This document shows, in pieces, positions 38,450 through 49,499 of a stretch of 64,000 nucleotides of DNA. Below the pieces are notes generated by a model that did not search any database, was not told the origin of the DNA, and saw only the letters and a list, made by a program, of their open reading frames with translations. Both the position numbers and the translations under genes were made by a program. The DNA comes from Onthophagus taurus (taxonomy: Eukaryota > Arthropoda > Insecta > Coleoptera > Scarabaeidae), in NCBI RefSeq assembly GCF_036711975.1, contig NC_091976.1, positions 10,912,001 to 10,976,000 of the forward strand. Reading direction: 5' to 3'. The stretch's first letter is position 1; each line of letters begins with the position of its first letter.

Positions 38450-40009
38450 TTGCTCACCTTCGCCGGAACAGGACAGCCAGAGCTAATAGAAATTAAGGAA
38501 GCCGCAGGAATCTTACCAGTAAGATTGGGAATAGTATATAATTCTAAAAACTATTTCGAAATAATAACACAGTTAAATTTAAGTTCATTAGTTACTATAA
38601 GAAATAAACACTTTAAACTTACTACGGATTACAACTTTCAAGGTAATCATTCTTCATCATTAACGGAACTTCAACAAGAATTAGATGACAAAATAAAAAC
38701 TTTAAATATCCGCAATAGACCGAAAAGAGGTTTGATTAATGTTTTGGGTAATGCAATTAAATTTGTAACTGGAAATTTGGACGCCACAGACGCTGAACGC
38801 TATGATAGTTTGATAAATCAGTTAACAGAGAAACAAATTAATTTGATTACGAATAATGATCGTTTTCTCAGATACTTGAATGAGACAAACGAAAGGTTAA
38901 ATTATAATTTTCAACAACTAACGTATAAATTGGAACAGATTGAAAATCGATTTTGGGCCATCAGCCGTGATATACTTCTCTCCCAACAAATCGAAGCTCT
39001 TGAACATTTAAACAGGAAAATATATGAAATTATAGAAATAATAAATTTAGCTAAGAGAAATATTTTGCATTCCTTGTTAATTGCACCCGAACAACTACTT
39101 AAAGAATTAAAAGACGTTCATTTAGATTCTACACATAAATTTCCTTTCGAAGTCATCCTAGAACACACCTATCTTATTGAAACTTTGGTTCAGCTTAAGG
39201 CCTATCAAAAGTTTAATGTTTACACCTTTATTTTACAAATACCGTTAATCACGAATGAGGAATATCAGTATTTTGAATTAAATCCGCTACCAACACCACT
39301 TAATGGTGCATACGTTGAGATAGAACCCTCCTCTAGATACATCGCTACTAACGATAATGTTTATTTTCTAATGGATGAACAATGTCATCACTTGAGACAA
39401 AATGAATATTTATGTTACAATCAGTTAGAACGCTACGATAAGACCAATTGCGAATTTGAAATTATAACGCACGACAATCTCACAAATTGTAAGTTTTATG
39501 AAGTAGAGATTAGCGATTATAAAATAATAGAGACTAAGCACGTTACCCTATTTGTAACCCCACAAATAAAGGAAGTAAAAGAAATCTGTGGAAAATATAA
39601 TAGAAATCTCCGATTAAGAGGGACGTATCGATTAGATCATATTAATAACTGTAAATATAAGATTGATAGTATTGTTCTTCAAAATTATTTCAAAAATGTT
39701 AAGTTAGAGCAAAACCTTATCCCAAAAGTAATATTAGGAAATGTAAAGGTTGCGCAACGTTCCTATGTCGTTTTAAAAAATATAAGTAACCTTGTTCAGG
39801 AGAATTATGAAAAAATATCACCTCTAAAAAATAATATGTTAATCAATAATGTGACTCTTGGTCTATTAACATTGTTCTGTGTCGTATGTATTGCTATCTT
39901 AACCTACAACAAATGCAGGATATCCAATAAAAACCAGAGAAGGCGTTCTGAGATTCAGGAGAATCCAGAATTTAGGGGTGGAGGAGTTATGGAGCATCAT
40001 CTACGCTAA
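38450..40009 (+). CDS. env: Envelope-like glycoprotein (baculovirus F/errantivirus type)
   Basis: 519 open codons. A furin-type site RPKR lies near residues 90-93, followed by a GLINVLGNAIKFVTG fusion-peptide-like segment and a long heptad-rich region. Cysteines are spread through the ectodomain, and the C-terminal membrane segment LGLLTLFCVVCIAIL is followed by a basic tail. The frame has no suitable ATG; errantivirus env is made from a spliced mRNA, so a 5' exon is expected. The C-terminus overlaps the 3' LTR start. Intact frame; I do not claim function. Confidence 0.8.
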   Translation: MLTFAGTGQPELIEIKEAAGILPVRLGIVYNSKNYFEIITQLNLSSLVTIRNKHFKLTTDYNFQGNHSSSLTELQQELDDKIKTLNIRNRPKRGLINVLGNAIKFVTGNLDATDAERYDSLINQLTEKQINLITNNDRFLRYLNETNERLNYNFQQLTYKLEQIENRFWAISRDILLSQQIEALEHLNRKIYEIIEIINLAKRNILHSLLIAPEQLLKELKDVHLDSTHKFPFEVILEHTYLIETLVQLKAYQKFNVYTFILQIPLITNEEYQYFELNPLPTPLNGAYVEIEPSSRYIATNDNVYFLMDEQCHHLRQNEYLCYNQLERYDKTNCEFEIITHDNLTNCKFYEVEISDYKIIETKHVTLFVTPQIKEVKEICGKYNRNLRLRGTYRLDHINNCKYKIDSIVLQNYFKNVKLEQNLIPKVILGNVKVAQRSYVVLKNISNLVQENYEKISPLKNNMLINNVTLGLLTLFCVVCIAILTYNKCRISNKNQRRRSEIQENPEFRGGGVMEHHLR

Positions 40010-40224
40010 ATTCCTAGAAATAAAGGAAGAATGTCGCACCACCAGACATCTCATTAGAGAAGGGGTTAGCGATAAGCATTTGTTATAAAACACCTCGACG
40101 CCGTTTTAAGTTAAGTTAGTTTTAATCCGTCGCATGTCGCTGTCGTTTGAATAAAAATAAATTAATAAATTAGTTTAAAGTTTCTTTTTTTAAAAACTTT
40201 GGTTTTGTTGAAAGAACCTTAACT
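39985..40224 (+). repeat. 3' LTR of errantivirus-like provirus
   Basis: 240 bp, preceded by a purine tract (AGGGGTGGAGG). Nearly identical to the 5' LTR. Confidence 0.92.
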
Positions 40225-40486
40225 CGTGGTTTATTTCACCCATCACGTGAAGCCGTTATAGATCGTCAGGTAAAACGCTTTGTTATTGTCGTAATTGGGG
40301 TTTTGCATTGTTTATTTTTGGGGTAAGGGTTTTTGTTCATTCATATTTCGAATTTTAATTTTTGTTTTCTCTTTAGGCTTTTTATTTTTGCGTCTTATTA
40401 TAAACTTTTCTAATATATATTTATATATATTTATACATATATATATAATTATATTATTATATTATATATTTATATATTTATACAGG

Positions 40487-41871
40487 GTGTCCGGTTAAGC
40501 GTACGGAGCGGCTGTATCTCAACAACGGTAAGGCCTAGAGGTTTGGGAAAAAAATCCTTATAAGCAAAGTGGGCAAGAGAAATAGCTGGAAATTATTTTG
40601 AAGTTCGTAATTCGACCGCTAGGGGACGTAACTACCATAGAGAAACATAAAATTCCCGCTATCTCAGAAAGTTAGACGATGAGCTATAACTTTGACAACA
40701 TCATTTAGTAGCTTGGATAATACCGCATCGCTTTTGTTTTGCGATATTTCTCATATCTGTCATAATAAGAGAGGGGGAGGCCAATGCGTTTTCAAATGTT
40801 TACATCTGAATATCTCCTGGACCATTCAACCGATTTGAATATTTTTGGTCTTGTTTGAAAGAGCATTTTATGCTCTTTTAAAAGATATTCAGTAAGACCT
40901 CTTGGTTTAAAACAAATAAGCTAGAGGGCGTTATCTGCAGCGGTTACATATTTGTGTGATTTAAAAAAAAAGTTAAATGGAACGGTACTATTTACTTGAC
41001 AGACCGTTAATCACTATAAGATTTGCTAAATACTAGTGAAAACCGCATCTCGATATCTCCATCCATTCTCGAATTATAAAAGAAAATGTCAAAAATTCGT
41101 ATATCTTAATCGGATCAAGTTACCTTAGGAAACAAATAAGAGAGAACAAAAATTTTATTATCTAGAACCTTCCTTCACACTTTATCCAAGCTTAGAACTG
41201 CTTCAAAATTACTTTTGAGGCGTGTTGAAAAGCCAACGGATCAATGAAACATCAACAATGATAATAAAACAAAATAAACCAAAACACTTAGAATAACTTA
41301 AATTTTTGGCAAAAATAACTCACTAATGTGCGAAATGCCTTCCATAAACCTCGATGCATTTATTTAATCTAGTTTCGACGAAAAAAAGCGCTGCTTAAGT
41401 CTCGGCCCTAGATACGTTTCTACTGGTATTTAGTATTTTATCATATTTTCCCTGGTTATTGGTTTTTCTTGAAAAGTCAGGTCGTTTAGTCTACCCAATA
41501 GATAAAGGGGTGAAAGCAATGTGGGTTTTGCTCGAATCAAGAATGCATATTATGCAAGTTTACATCAGCTTGTCGACAGATGCTTCATGCATCCATAGCA
41601 TTTGTGATAAAAGGTTTGGATTTGCCCAAATCATATTTAAAAGTCAATGGTAATAGTTCAGTCTGTTATCATAATCGGTATCTGTTAAGGCCTGATGTAA
41701 AACAACGTGGTGGAGATATAATTCTCTTGAGAACTCTTGTGGACAATTGTTTTCGGAGATCCCAGATTATGAGGGATCACATTCTGCACCAATGTGATTT
41801 ACGAATTCATAATGATGTCTGAATGGGCTACACGTTGCCAGTTTTCCGTAATCGCTAAGTCAATCTTTCTT
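40487..41871. mobile_element. Unclassified insertion starting CAGGGTGTCCGG
   Basis: Lies between two direct copies of the same element B segment (40229-40450 and 41872-42085). It has no supported gene. Its last 220 bp recur at 55729-55950. Arthropod elements starting ACAGGGTGTCC are common, but I cannot name the class. Confidence 0.5.
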
Positions 41872-43046
41872 ATTTCACCCATCACGTGAAGCCGTTATAG
41901 ATCGTCAGGTAAAACGCTTTGTTATTGTCGTAATTGGGGTTTTGCATTGTTTATTTTTGGGGTAAGGGTTTTTGTTCATTCATATTTCGGATTTTAATTT
42001 TTGTTTTCCCTTTAGGCTTTTTATTTTTGCGTCTTATTATAAACTTCTCTAATATATATTTATATATATATATATATATATCTTCGAGCAAGAGGCTTTC
42101 CGTCGTAAAGTATCGAATCCAATCTTGCGTCAACCAATCATCGTCTTCGTGGAGGTTTCGACCTCGTGGTTTACATTTCCTGAGAGCAGCCATCTTAATT
42201 TCCGTTTTCTACGTCCGGTTCCTTCCGAAGAAAGAGAGAGGGATACGAAGCTGCGCAAAGGGTCTACGCAAGTAAAACCTAACCAAACATAACCTTTTGG
42301 ACGTCGGACGCGTCTTGGCGCAATTCAGGATTAGTAACTATAAGAGAAAGATTTAATTCTTCGTGTTTTTGATTTAGTGATTAATTAATTCATACTTTTT
42401 TTGATTAAGAGTCTTCAACTATATATATAGATATATATATATATATATATATTTGTTATTATCACCGATTTAAATTTATTAAGATATAGGTATACCTTTT
42501 TTTTTTGAAGTTTTGTTAACTTATCGCTTGGACGTTACGGGCTTATTTATTTTTTTTTTTGACACTTATTTTAGGTGTCCCAAAATTATATTTACATCAC
42601 CTGATGATAATTTATTGTGTACTAATTTTACTTTCTTTCAGTATTTTATTATTTGTATTTTATTTTTGGTTTCTTGAGTCAAAAGCGATAAGGTTTATAG
42701 AGATTAATTTCATATCCTTACTTTTCATTATTAAAAATCATTATTGGTATAATATTAGATATATTAATAATACAATTATTTTGACAAAGTTAGTCAATTT
42801 TTGAGGACATTTCAATATAGTTGTTTGAATCTATTATCTCAACATTACTTTTTTTTGTGTGTATGTTAGTACTTGTTTCTTTTCCTTTGACATTGGATTC
42901 GGACTTGCCGGGTCAAAGGTTTGTATTGATAGGTTTCGGTTTAAGTTCGTGGCGCCCTTATTTAGATCAGAACCCTCCTTTCTTCACTGAGTTACCGGAG
43001 CCCGATCCTATCAATTTGTGTCTTGTTTTGAATTTTTGGCGCTACA

Positions 43047-43991
43047 GTGTAGTGATGCAGAAAAATATGTAAAGTCGTGTATTTCGTGTCAGCGGAAGAA
43101 AAATCCGCCAAAGGCCCCACAAGGCTTACTTCAACCCATAAAAGTTGGGAAACCATTCGATCGAATAGGTATCTATTGGGACCTTTCCCAAAGTCAAAAT
43201 TTGGTAACGTATGCATTGTGACGGCAGTGGACTACGCTACTAAATGGGCAGAGGCGAGAGCGATACCAGCCAGAACGGCGAAGTGTGTCGCAGATTTTTT
43301 ATTGGAAAACATAATTTGTAAACACGGTTGTCCGGAAACCATCCTAAGCGATAGAGGAAAATGCTTTATGTCAAAGTTAGTGACGGAATTATTAAAAGCC
43401 TTATGTAGTCACCCTACTTTTACAACCGCTTACCACCCCAGAACCAACGGATTAACTGAACATTTTAACGGAACTATCGCAAGTATGTTGGCAATGTACA
43501 CTTCGTCAAATCAGAAAGATTGGTGTACCTATGTTCCCCTTGTAACATTTGCTTATAACACCTCAAAACAAGAGACCACCTCATTCATGTTAGTTTAAGG
43601 TCGCGAGGCCAGATTACCATCTGATGTAGCGCCACAAACCGCACAAATTAATGATGCGGAAATTAATTAAAGTGCTCAGGAACTAGTAGCACGTGTGCGA
43701 GAAGTTCGAGAAAACGCTCGAAAGAGGATAGAGGTAGAACAGCAGAGACAAAAATCCAGGTTTGACAGGAACCGACGAGAGACGTATTATGCTGTAGGAG
43801 ATCAAGTGTTAGTTTATACGCCTGTACGGAAGATAGGCAAGTCCGAAAAATTACTGGTTAAATGGCTAGGTCCATACGAGATCACGAAAAAGTTTAATGG
43901 TCTCAATTACGAAATTAACATTACTCGACGAAAAAACATCCATTACGACACCGTGCATGTCGAGCGAATAAAACTATATCACGCGCGTTAA
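43047..43991 (+). pseudogene. Gypsy A integrase, C-terminal part
   Basis: CISCQRKKNP (zinc domain), then YATKWAEARAIPARTAKCVA, LSDRGKCFMSKL and YHPRTNGLTEHFNGT give the D, D and E region. Stops near 43598 and 43668 and frame changes break it. A C-terminal segment (VGDQVLVYTPVRKIGKSEKL, LVKWLGPYEI, 43695-43991) is open. It is continuous in sequence with the fragment at 31060-31711. Confidence 0.8.
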
Positions 43992-44174
43992 CAAAATTTT
44001 GTTATAAAACATCAAGCGATTGTTTTTGTTCCTTTTGAGGACGAGGCTCAAAATTCACCGATAGTACGAAATTGAAAAGAAAACAAAAAGAAAAGGAAAA
44101 CGGAACGGTATCATTCTTAGTCCACGCTACGAATAAAGTACTTGTCCAACGAGAAAAAAAAATCATCGATCGAG

Positions 44175-46025
44175 ATGATATTCGCATTTTTCGTTACAAC
44201 CATCGCTGTAGCGTTCTTCACAATTATAACACCAGCAGACCCAGTGAGCATAGTTTCGGGAGTTTACTGGAAGGAGTTGTCAGACATTTATGTTTACGAA
44301 TCTTCAGTTCCTTTGATTTATACCACAAGATTATCATGGTTAAAAGAATTGGCGAAGAAGGCAGATTTTCCTCCAAAAAGTTGCAATGATAATTCTACTA
44401 GCTTAGACTGTGAATGGTTTCAGTTGGAAAATAACTTGGATAAGCAATTCCACCAGCATCTTCGGTTATTAGAAGATAGTCTTGGCCACGAATTAGGAGA
44501 TTGGGAAACCGAGTATAGAAAGGAGCGGTCATTGGATTTCTTGGGAGATGGAATGAATTGGTGTTGCGGGGTAGCCACAAGTCACTCTATACAACCACTA
44601 ATTTCGGATGGGCAAATTATGAAAGAGGTAATCAATAATCTTGAGTTAAAATTCGATGTTCAACATTCAGATTTAATAAGACTTTCAACTTCAATAATAA
44701 ATTACGAGGAAAAAATTAGCGAGATACTTAATAGTAGTAACTACCACATTTTAGAATTAGCAAGTAAACTCGACACTGTGCAGAATTCTATTCGTTTTAA
44801 TTTTATAATTCAGGCTTGGAAACAGCTTAAATTGATAGATTTGGTTACACGAAACCAAATAAATAGTTACTGTCGAGATCATAAAATCCCCACCGAGGTA
44901 ATCCAGCCCAAAACGTTAAGAAAAGATCTGTCAACATTGCAAACCACCTTGAACGATCCGAAGTACGAATTATTAATTAACCAGTCACAAATATCTAGTT
45001 ACTTTAATTTAGAAATTGCTGATTGTCACTTTTACGAAGAAACCGTAGTCATCGCACTCAAAATTCCAATCCGTAGGAAGTTAGTGAAATGGACACTTTT
45101 TGAGCTAATCTGTGTACCTTTCGCTTGGAAAGAGAAATCGTGCCAGGTATGCAAAGATAAGGTTTATGTAGCTAAACATTTAAACGAAGTAAAAATCTTG
45201 GACAATGGATCTCTAAAAAATTGCAATCCGGATATTAGTAAACTCTGTTTACTTCCTAGAAGCAATAACGTGATTTCGGAAGCTGTATCATGTTATACGG
45301 ATCTCGCCACCGGAACTCAGATTTCGAAAATGGTAGAATCTTGCCCGATGAGTTGTTATAATAATTCAAGGACGTTAATAACCCAAATTACACATGAACA
45401 ATTTATTCTTAGTCATCCCCAGGATAATTTGAAAATGCGGTGCAACGGAAATTCGAACAATCTGTCTCTGCCTACACCTTTAGACATGGGTGCATTTGAG
45501 ATCAATGTTCCCTGTGATTGTGAGTTGTATTCTGATAGAGAAGTTTTAGTGAGAAGCACCTTCCCATATGGAGCAAAACCGTTAGAAAAATACGGTCTAA
45601 AACACATTTTACCAGCCCAGTGGTCCACATTGGAAACGTTACATTTAGAGGCAATGATGACGCATACCCGACTCAATTTTGCGAATATAACGGAATGCGT
45701 AAACGAAAATTGGAATTCATCTATACCTCATTTTGATTTTGTAGCCACAACAATCAGGTCCGAACAACTTAAATCGAGCTTGTTTGCTGCATGGCAATAC
45801 GTGGTGAACGAATCATGTGATGTTCTTGTAATAATTTCGTTCATAATTTTTGTTATCTGGGGCATTTACGCAATCATAAAGAAATTTCAAGTACTGAAAA
45901 AAGTAAAAGGTACCGCGTGTGAATTAACTGAAATAACATCAAACGACCCTATTCCTGCAGAAGGAACTTCTCAGGTGTCACCACAGATAGAGGGTAAAAG
46001 AACATGTAAAAGCGTACGCAAGTAG
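44175..46025 (+). CDS. env: Gypsy A envelope-like glycoprotein, open frame
   Basis: 616 residues from ATG 44175, chosen because the codons before it lack an ATG and it opens a signal peptide (MIFAFFVTTIAVAFFTII). A dibasic RKER lies near residue 115 and is followed by SLDFLGDGMNWCCG, which may be a fusion-peptide-like region. A heptad-rich stretch, many Cys and N-glycosylation sites follow, then a membrane segment (VLVIISFIIFVIWGIYAII) and a 50-residue tail. The layout is that of an insect retrovirus-like class I fusion protein. The frame is fully open although pol of the same element is ruined. Confidence 0.75.
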   Translation: MIFAFFVTTIAVAFFTIITPADPVSIVSGVYWKELSDIYVYESSVPLIYTTRLSWLKELAKKADFPPKSCNDNSTSLDCEWFQLENNLDKQFHQHLRLLEDSLGHELGDWETEYRKERSLDFLGDGMNWCCGVATSHSIQPLISDGQIMKEVINNLELKFDVQHSDLIRLSTSIINYEEKISEILNSSNYHILELASKLDTVQNSIRFNFIIQAWKQLKLIDLVTRNQINSYCRDHKIPTEVIQPKTLRKDLSTLQTTLNDPKYELLINQSQISSYFNLEIADCHFYEETVVIALKIPIRRKLVKWTLFELICVPFAWKEKSCQVCKDKVYVAKHLNEVKILDNGSLKNCNPDISKLCLLPRSNNVISEAVSCYTDLATGTQISKMVESCPMSCYNNSRTLITQITHEQFILSHPQDNLKMRCNGNSNNLSLPTPLDMGAFEINVPCDCELYSDREVLVRSTFPYGAKPLEKYGLKHILPAQWSTLETLHLEAMMTHTRLNFANITECVNENWNSSIPHFDFVATTIRSEQLKSSLFAAWQYVVNESCDVLVIISFIIFVIWGIYAIIKKFQVLKKVKGTACELTEITSNDPIPAEGTSQVSPQIEGKRTCKSVRK

Positions 46026-46418
46026 CTAAAATAAGTTTAGGTAGCAACTAGTTAGGGTTACATTAAGTAGCGAATAATTAGGCTTAGGTATTTTAGATAA
46101 CAAGTAAGGATTATTTTAGGTAACAAATATAGTTAGGAATAGATCTAGTAAGTAAATGGATAGGGTTAGCTTTAAACAACTAAGATTGTAAGATTAGATT
46201 AAGCATTAGTATGGCGCCATCTATTATAATTAGGTTAAAAAGAAAAAAAAAAGGGGTGTATTACAGATTAATTTTTCTGCCAAATTTTATTTTTTCCTGT
46301 ACCAACAACCGTGGAAACGGAAGGATGGTGGACGACCCAGCTAGCGACTTGGAGGTCCGGGTTCCCGACGATGTGATCCCCGAAACATCGAGGTCGATGT
46401 TTTTGTAAGAGGGGGAAG
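46026..46418 (+). other. 3' untranslated part of gypsy A with polypurine tract
   Basis: Degenerate TAGGTA/AGTAAG-rich repeats, then a GC-rich stretch, ending in the purine tract AAGAGGGGGAAG just before the LTR. No gene seen. Confidence 0.5.
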
Positions 46419-46716
46419 TGTCGCATATGAAAAAAAAAAGATGTGTTAAGGGATATCGAGGGAACCAGGCGTGTTCGGGCAACGACACTTGGTAGCGGTA
46501 TCATCCGCGGATTCGCCAGCGGGGCCGTCCGGGCGCGGGCGGGGACGTCGCCGTCGTAGAAATGATAATTGTTATTTGTAACATCAAGTCAGTCTGTCTT
46601 AGTCTTTCGATAATTAAATAACTGTAAACCAGAATAGAATAAAATAATTGTAAACCCCAGTTAGAAGACCAGTTTTATTTCAAATAAACCAACCCCAGTA
46701 CAACCCCGGTGTAACA
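46419..46716 (+). repeat. 3' LTR of gypsy element A
   Basis: Starts TGTCGCATATG after a polypurine tract and ends CCCCGGTGTAACA, where BEL/Pao 1 coding resumes at once. It contains AATAAAATAATTG-type polyadenylation sequence. No matching 5' LTR is visible at 20.77 kb, so the left end is truncated. Confidence 0.7.
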
Positions 46717-47262
46717 ATATGTCGTTTTGTTGACATGTTCCTCACAAATCATTGCTTCATTTGACATTGGAGCTTGAGTTTGTACCGCTTCGATTTCCCA
46801 AAAGCATTCTAATTGTTGACATAATTTTGACGAGAAACTCTTATCATTCACGTCAGAAGTTACCGAGAGTTTAGAAAACTTGCAATGTGAGATCAATTTT
46901 GCGCTTGCGGAAACTACTGGCCCTGAAATAACCCAACCGAAACGTGTATTTTCATTATTGGACCAGTAGGAAGCTTAACTTGAACGACGCAGAATAATTA
47001 CCAAAAATAATCTGCTCCAATCAACATATCTATTTTGTCTGGTTTGTTAAACGATGGATCTGCTAGTCGAAGATTAGTGGGAATTTGTAGATCATTCGCG
47101 TTTGTTACGAAATTTGGCAAATCACTCGTGATTTCCCCAATAACAAGACAACGAAGTTTCAGCGAAAAATCAGTATAACGAGAATAAATTTGTATCAAAC
47201 ACGAACTATTAATCGTAGTTTGTAACTGATTTATACCTGCGACATTAACATATGTTTCTCTT
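46717..47262 (-). pseudogene. BEL/Pao element 1, protease to reverse transcriptase linker
   Basis: Minus-strand coding: the retropepsin region resumes next to 47262 (ETYVNVAGIN), then the C-terminal protease block IDMLIGADYFW (about 47000) and EEHVNKTTY before the gypsy A LTR. Frames are broken. It links the gag part (53.5-55.1 kb) to the reverse transcriptase part (18.0-20.8 kb). Confidence 0.8.
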
Positions 47263-47614
47263 TGTTAACGCGGCAACCCATATTATTTTACGCCTTGTTA
47301 ATGCGCTTGTGCGCGCGCCGTTAGAGGATTGAAGCGAGAGGGATTCGAACTCCGTATTTCGACTGGGTCCGCAAGATTAAAATTATTCCGTGTCAATCAT
47401 TAATTCTGTAACGTTCATACGTTCGTTCACGCAGTTTTATAATACACGGCTAGTGCTATAAATCTAAAATATCACATTTATATTCTGTATGGTGGGTGGG
47501 AAATCACAATAGAGTAAGAATTATTAAAATTATATTTATTTGGTTTTTTTTTTACGATAATCATTATTGCAACCAGCACTCTTCTTTAGAGCCCGGCTTA
47601 TTGTCGCGGGTTCA
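47263..47614 (+). repeat. 5' LTR of BEL/Pao 2
   Basis: 352 bp. Contains about 101 bp (GC-rich start GCGCTTGTGCGCGCGCCG) absent from the 3' LTR. Confidence 0.9.
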
Positions 47615-48204
47615 TTATTGGTCCTTCGAGCCGGATCCATCCGGAATTTGGTCTCTTTGGTTCAGATTTTCGCCCACATTTTCATCCAAATTTTTATTTC
47701 ACGAGATCGAATCCATTTTTCACCATCTGGTGTTATGCGTCCTTTTCAAACCCACGTTTCTTCATGGTCTTCGATTCACCAAAACCTATCTTGGTGCACA
47801 TCTGGTACCTAAAAAACTGGTTACGGCTATTTTTAGTCATTTTCGAAAATATTTTCGGATACTTACGCTATTTTAAGAATTCAAATACGTGATTCTTCAT
47901 CATTTTTCAAAAATACATTTGCGTTATTTTACCTTTTCCAAGAATTTTCCCTTTTCTTTTAGTTTTTTTTTTAACGAATTTAATTTATTTTCCTTTTTTC
48001 GTTTCTATAGCGAAATTAATCGCGATCCTTTTGGAATCATTTATATTTTTTCTTTACGAGTTTCACTCACGGGGTTCATCCAAAGTGGAATTTATTTTTA
48101 TTTCTTTTTTTTTCGATTTCTCTCTTCCCTTTGGAAGCATCCTCTTTTAGTTTATTATTTCATTTGTTTCATTTTTTTGAAATTTGTCTATTTGGGTTTA
48201 ATCA

Positions 48205-49439
48205 TGGCTGACAAACTTGCGAAATTAATCCTAAAACGTACTACTTTTATTAATGAAATTTCTGAAACACTCACATTCGGACTCACCTTCCAATCCTGTT
48301 AATCCTATGCAAAATCAAATTTTTTCTGAAAGAGCAAGCGATGTTTCCACGATTTACGGTAATTTTCAAACGGCACACAATTCAATCATTGGTCTCTGTG
48401 ATGAAGCCGAGTTCAACGCTCAAGATGCCATTCGTAAACAAGTGGATTTAGAATATTATGAAATTAAAGCCTTACTTCACCAATTATCAGAACCATCTAC
48501 ATCAGCAAATGTTCTCTCCCCAGTAAATACAACACCGAAATTGACTAAACTTCAAATTCCAATTTTTGATGGAAATTATAAAAATTGGCACACGTTTTTC
48601 GATCTATTCAGAACCATGGTACATGAAAACCAGTCACTATCTCCTATTGCAAAATATCAGTATCTACTCACATCGTTAACTGGAGAAGCCTTTAATCTGT
48701 TGAAAGGATTTCCGGTAACGGAAGTCAATTATAATATCGCCTATAATACATTAAAGGGACGTTATCAGAACAAACGCCATTTGGCGGCGCTTTACTTCAA
48801 TGAAGTCACTAATCTAAAACCTCTGAAGGAGGATTCTGCTAAGGGTTTTCGTTCCCTTATAGATAGGAAAATATGGAAGGTTTTCGTACATCGGGCTTTC
48901 CCGTAGATCAATGGGATTTTCTATTATTTAACTTATTATTTCAGAAAATTAATTCTTCTATTAAAGCTACTTTTGAAGCCGAACATACGGAATTTGAGAT
49001 CCCGACATATAAGCAACTGATTGCGTTTCTAGAAAAGAATGCAAAAGCTTTAGAGACAGTACTTTTAACATCAAATCATAAAACTTCCCAGAGCCGTTCA
49101 AAAATAAATATAAGCAATAAATATGTAAATTTAAAAATTGAACAAGGATCTTCCAATTCTGTCAATTTCCAATGTCTTTTATGCAAAGAAAATCATCCTA
49201 TTTATCGATGTCATTTATTTCTTGCCAAGTCAGCAGGGAATCGTTTGGAATTAGCACGTGAGCACGATTTGTGCCGCAATTGTTTAAGTAAAAAGCATAC
49301 AACACATCAATGTAAATCTACACATCAATGTCACACATGCAAACAGCATCACCATACTTTATTACACCTTAAACCTTCAAGCACACCTAGTATTCATGTT
49401 GGAACGTCCTACAATGAAAATCAATATTCTATTGAGTAG
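48205..49439 (+). pseudogene. BEL/Pao 2 gag
   Basis: Starts MADKLAKLILKRTTFINEIS at ATG 48205, with frame changes near 48270 and 48880. Middle blocks LTKLQIPIFDGNYKNWHTFF and YQYLLTSLTGEAFNLLKGFP are the DUF1759-type Gag of BEL/Pao. The end has zinc-knuckle-like Cys/His clusters (CLLCKENHPIYRCHLF, CRNCLSKKHTTHQC, CHTCKQHH). Upstream (47615-48204) is a T-rich leader with no supported gene. Confidence 0.8.
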
Positions 49440-49499
49440 GATAAACACAACATTCTCTTACCTATCGCTACTTTAAACATTAAAGATCATTTCGGTAGA

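Larger units (their letters stand above)
32111..40224 (+). mobile_element. Errantivirus-like gypsy provirus with both LTRs
   Basis: The LTRs at both ends begin AGTTATGGAG and end ACCTTAACT, the AGTTA...TAACT form known from the gypsy/17.6 group. The 4-bp target duplication CGTG lies at 32107-32110 and 40225-40228. Between them are gag, protease, reverse transcriptase, RNase H, integrase and env in order. It is young by its LTRs but already disabled by an insertion and deletions in pol. Confidence 0.92.
31712..43046 (+). mobile_element. LTR-like element B inserted in gypsy A integrase, itself filled by later insertions
   Basis: B begins TGTAGCGG (31712) and ends GCGCTACA (43046), flanked by GTAT (31708-31711) and GTGT (43047-43050), which look like one 4-bp duplication with a mutation. 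Its own DNA is 31712-32110, 40225-40486 and 41872-43046. It holds no supported gene and has a TG...CA layout, so a solo LTR is likely. Tracts of (TA)n lie at about 42055-42080 and 42420-42455. The errantivirus-like provirus and an unclassified insertion interrupt it. Confidence 0.6.

Noticed and set aside
47325..47360. tRNA-like word GGATTCGAACTCC
   Set aside because: It looks like a T-arm but sits in the BEL/Pao 5' LTR and no cloverleaf can be drawn around it.
47496..48302. Phe-rich frames in the BEL/Pao 2 leader
   Set aside because: T-rich low-complexity leader between LTR and gag; the supported gag start is at 48205.
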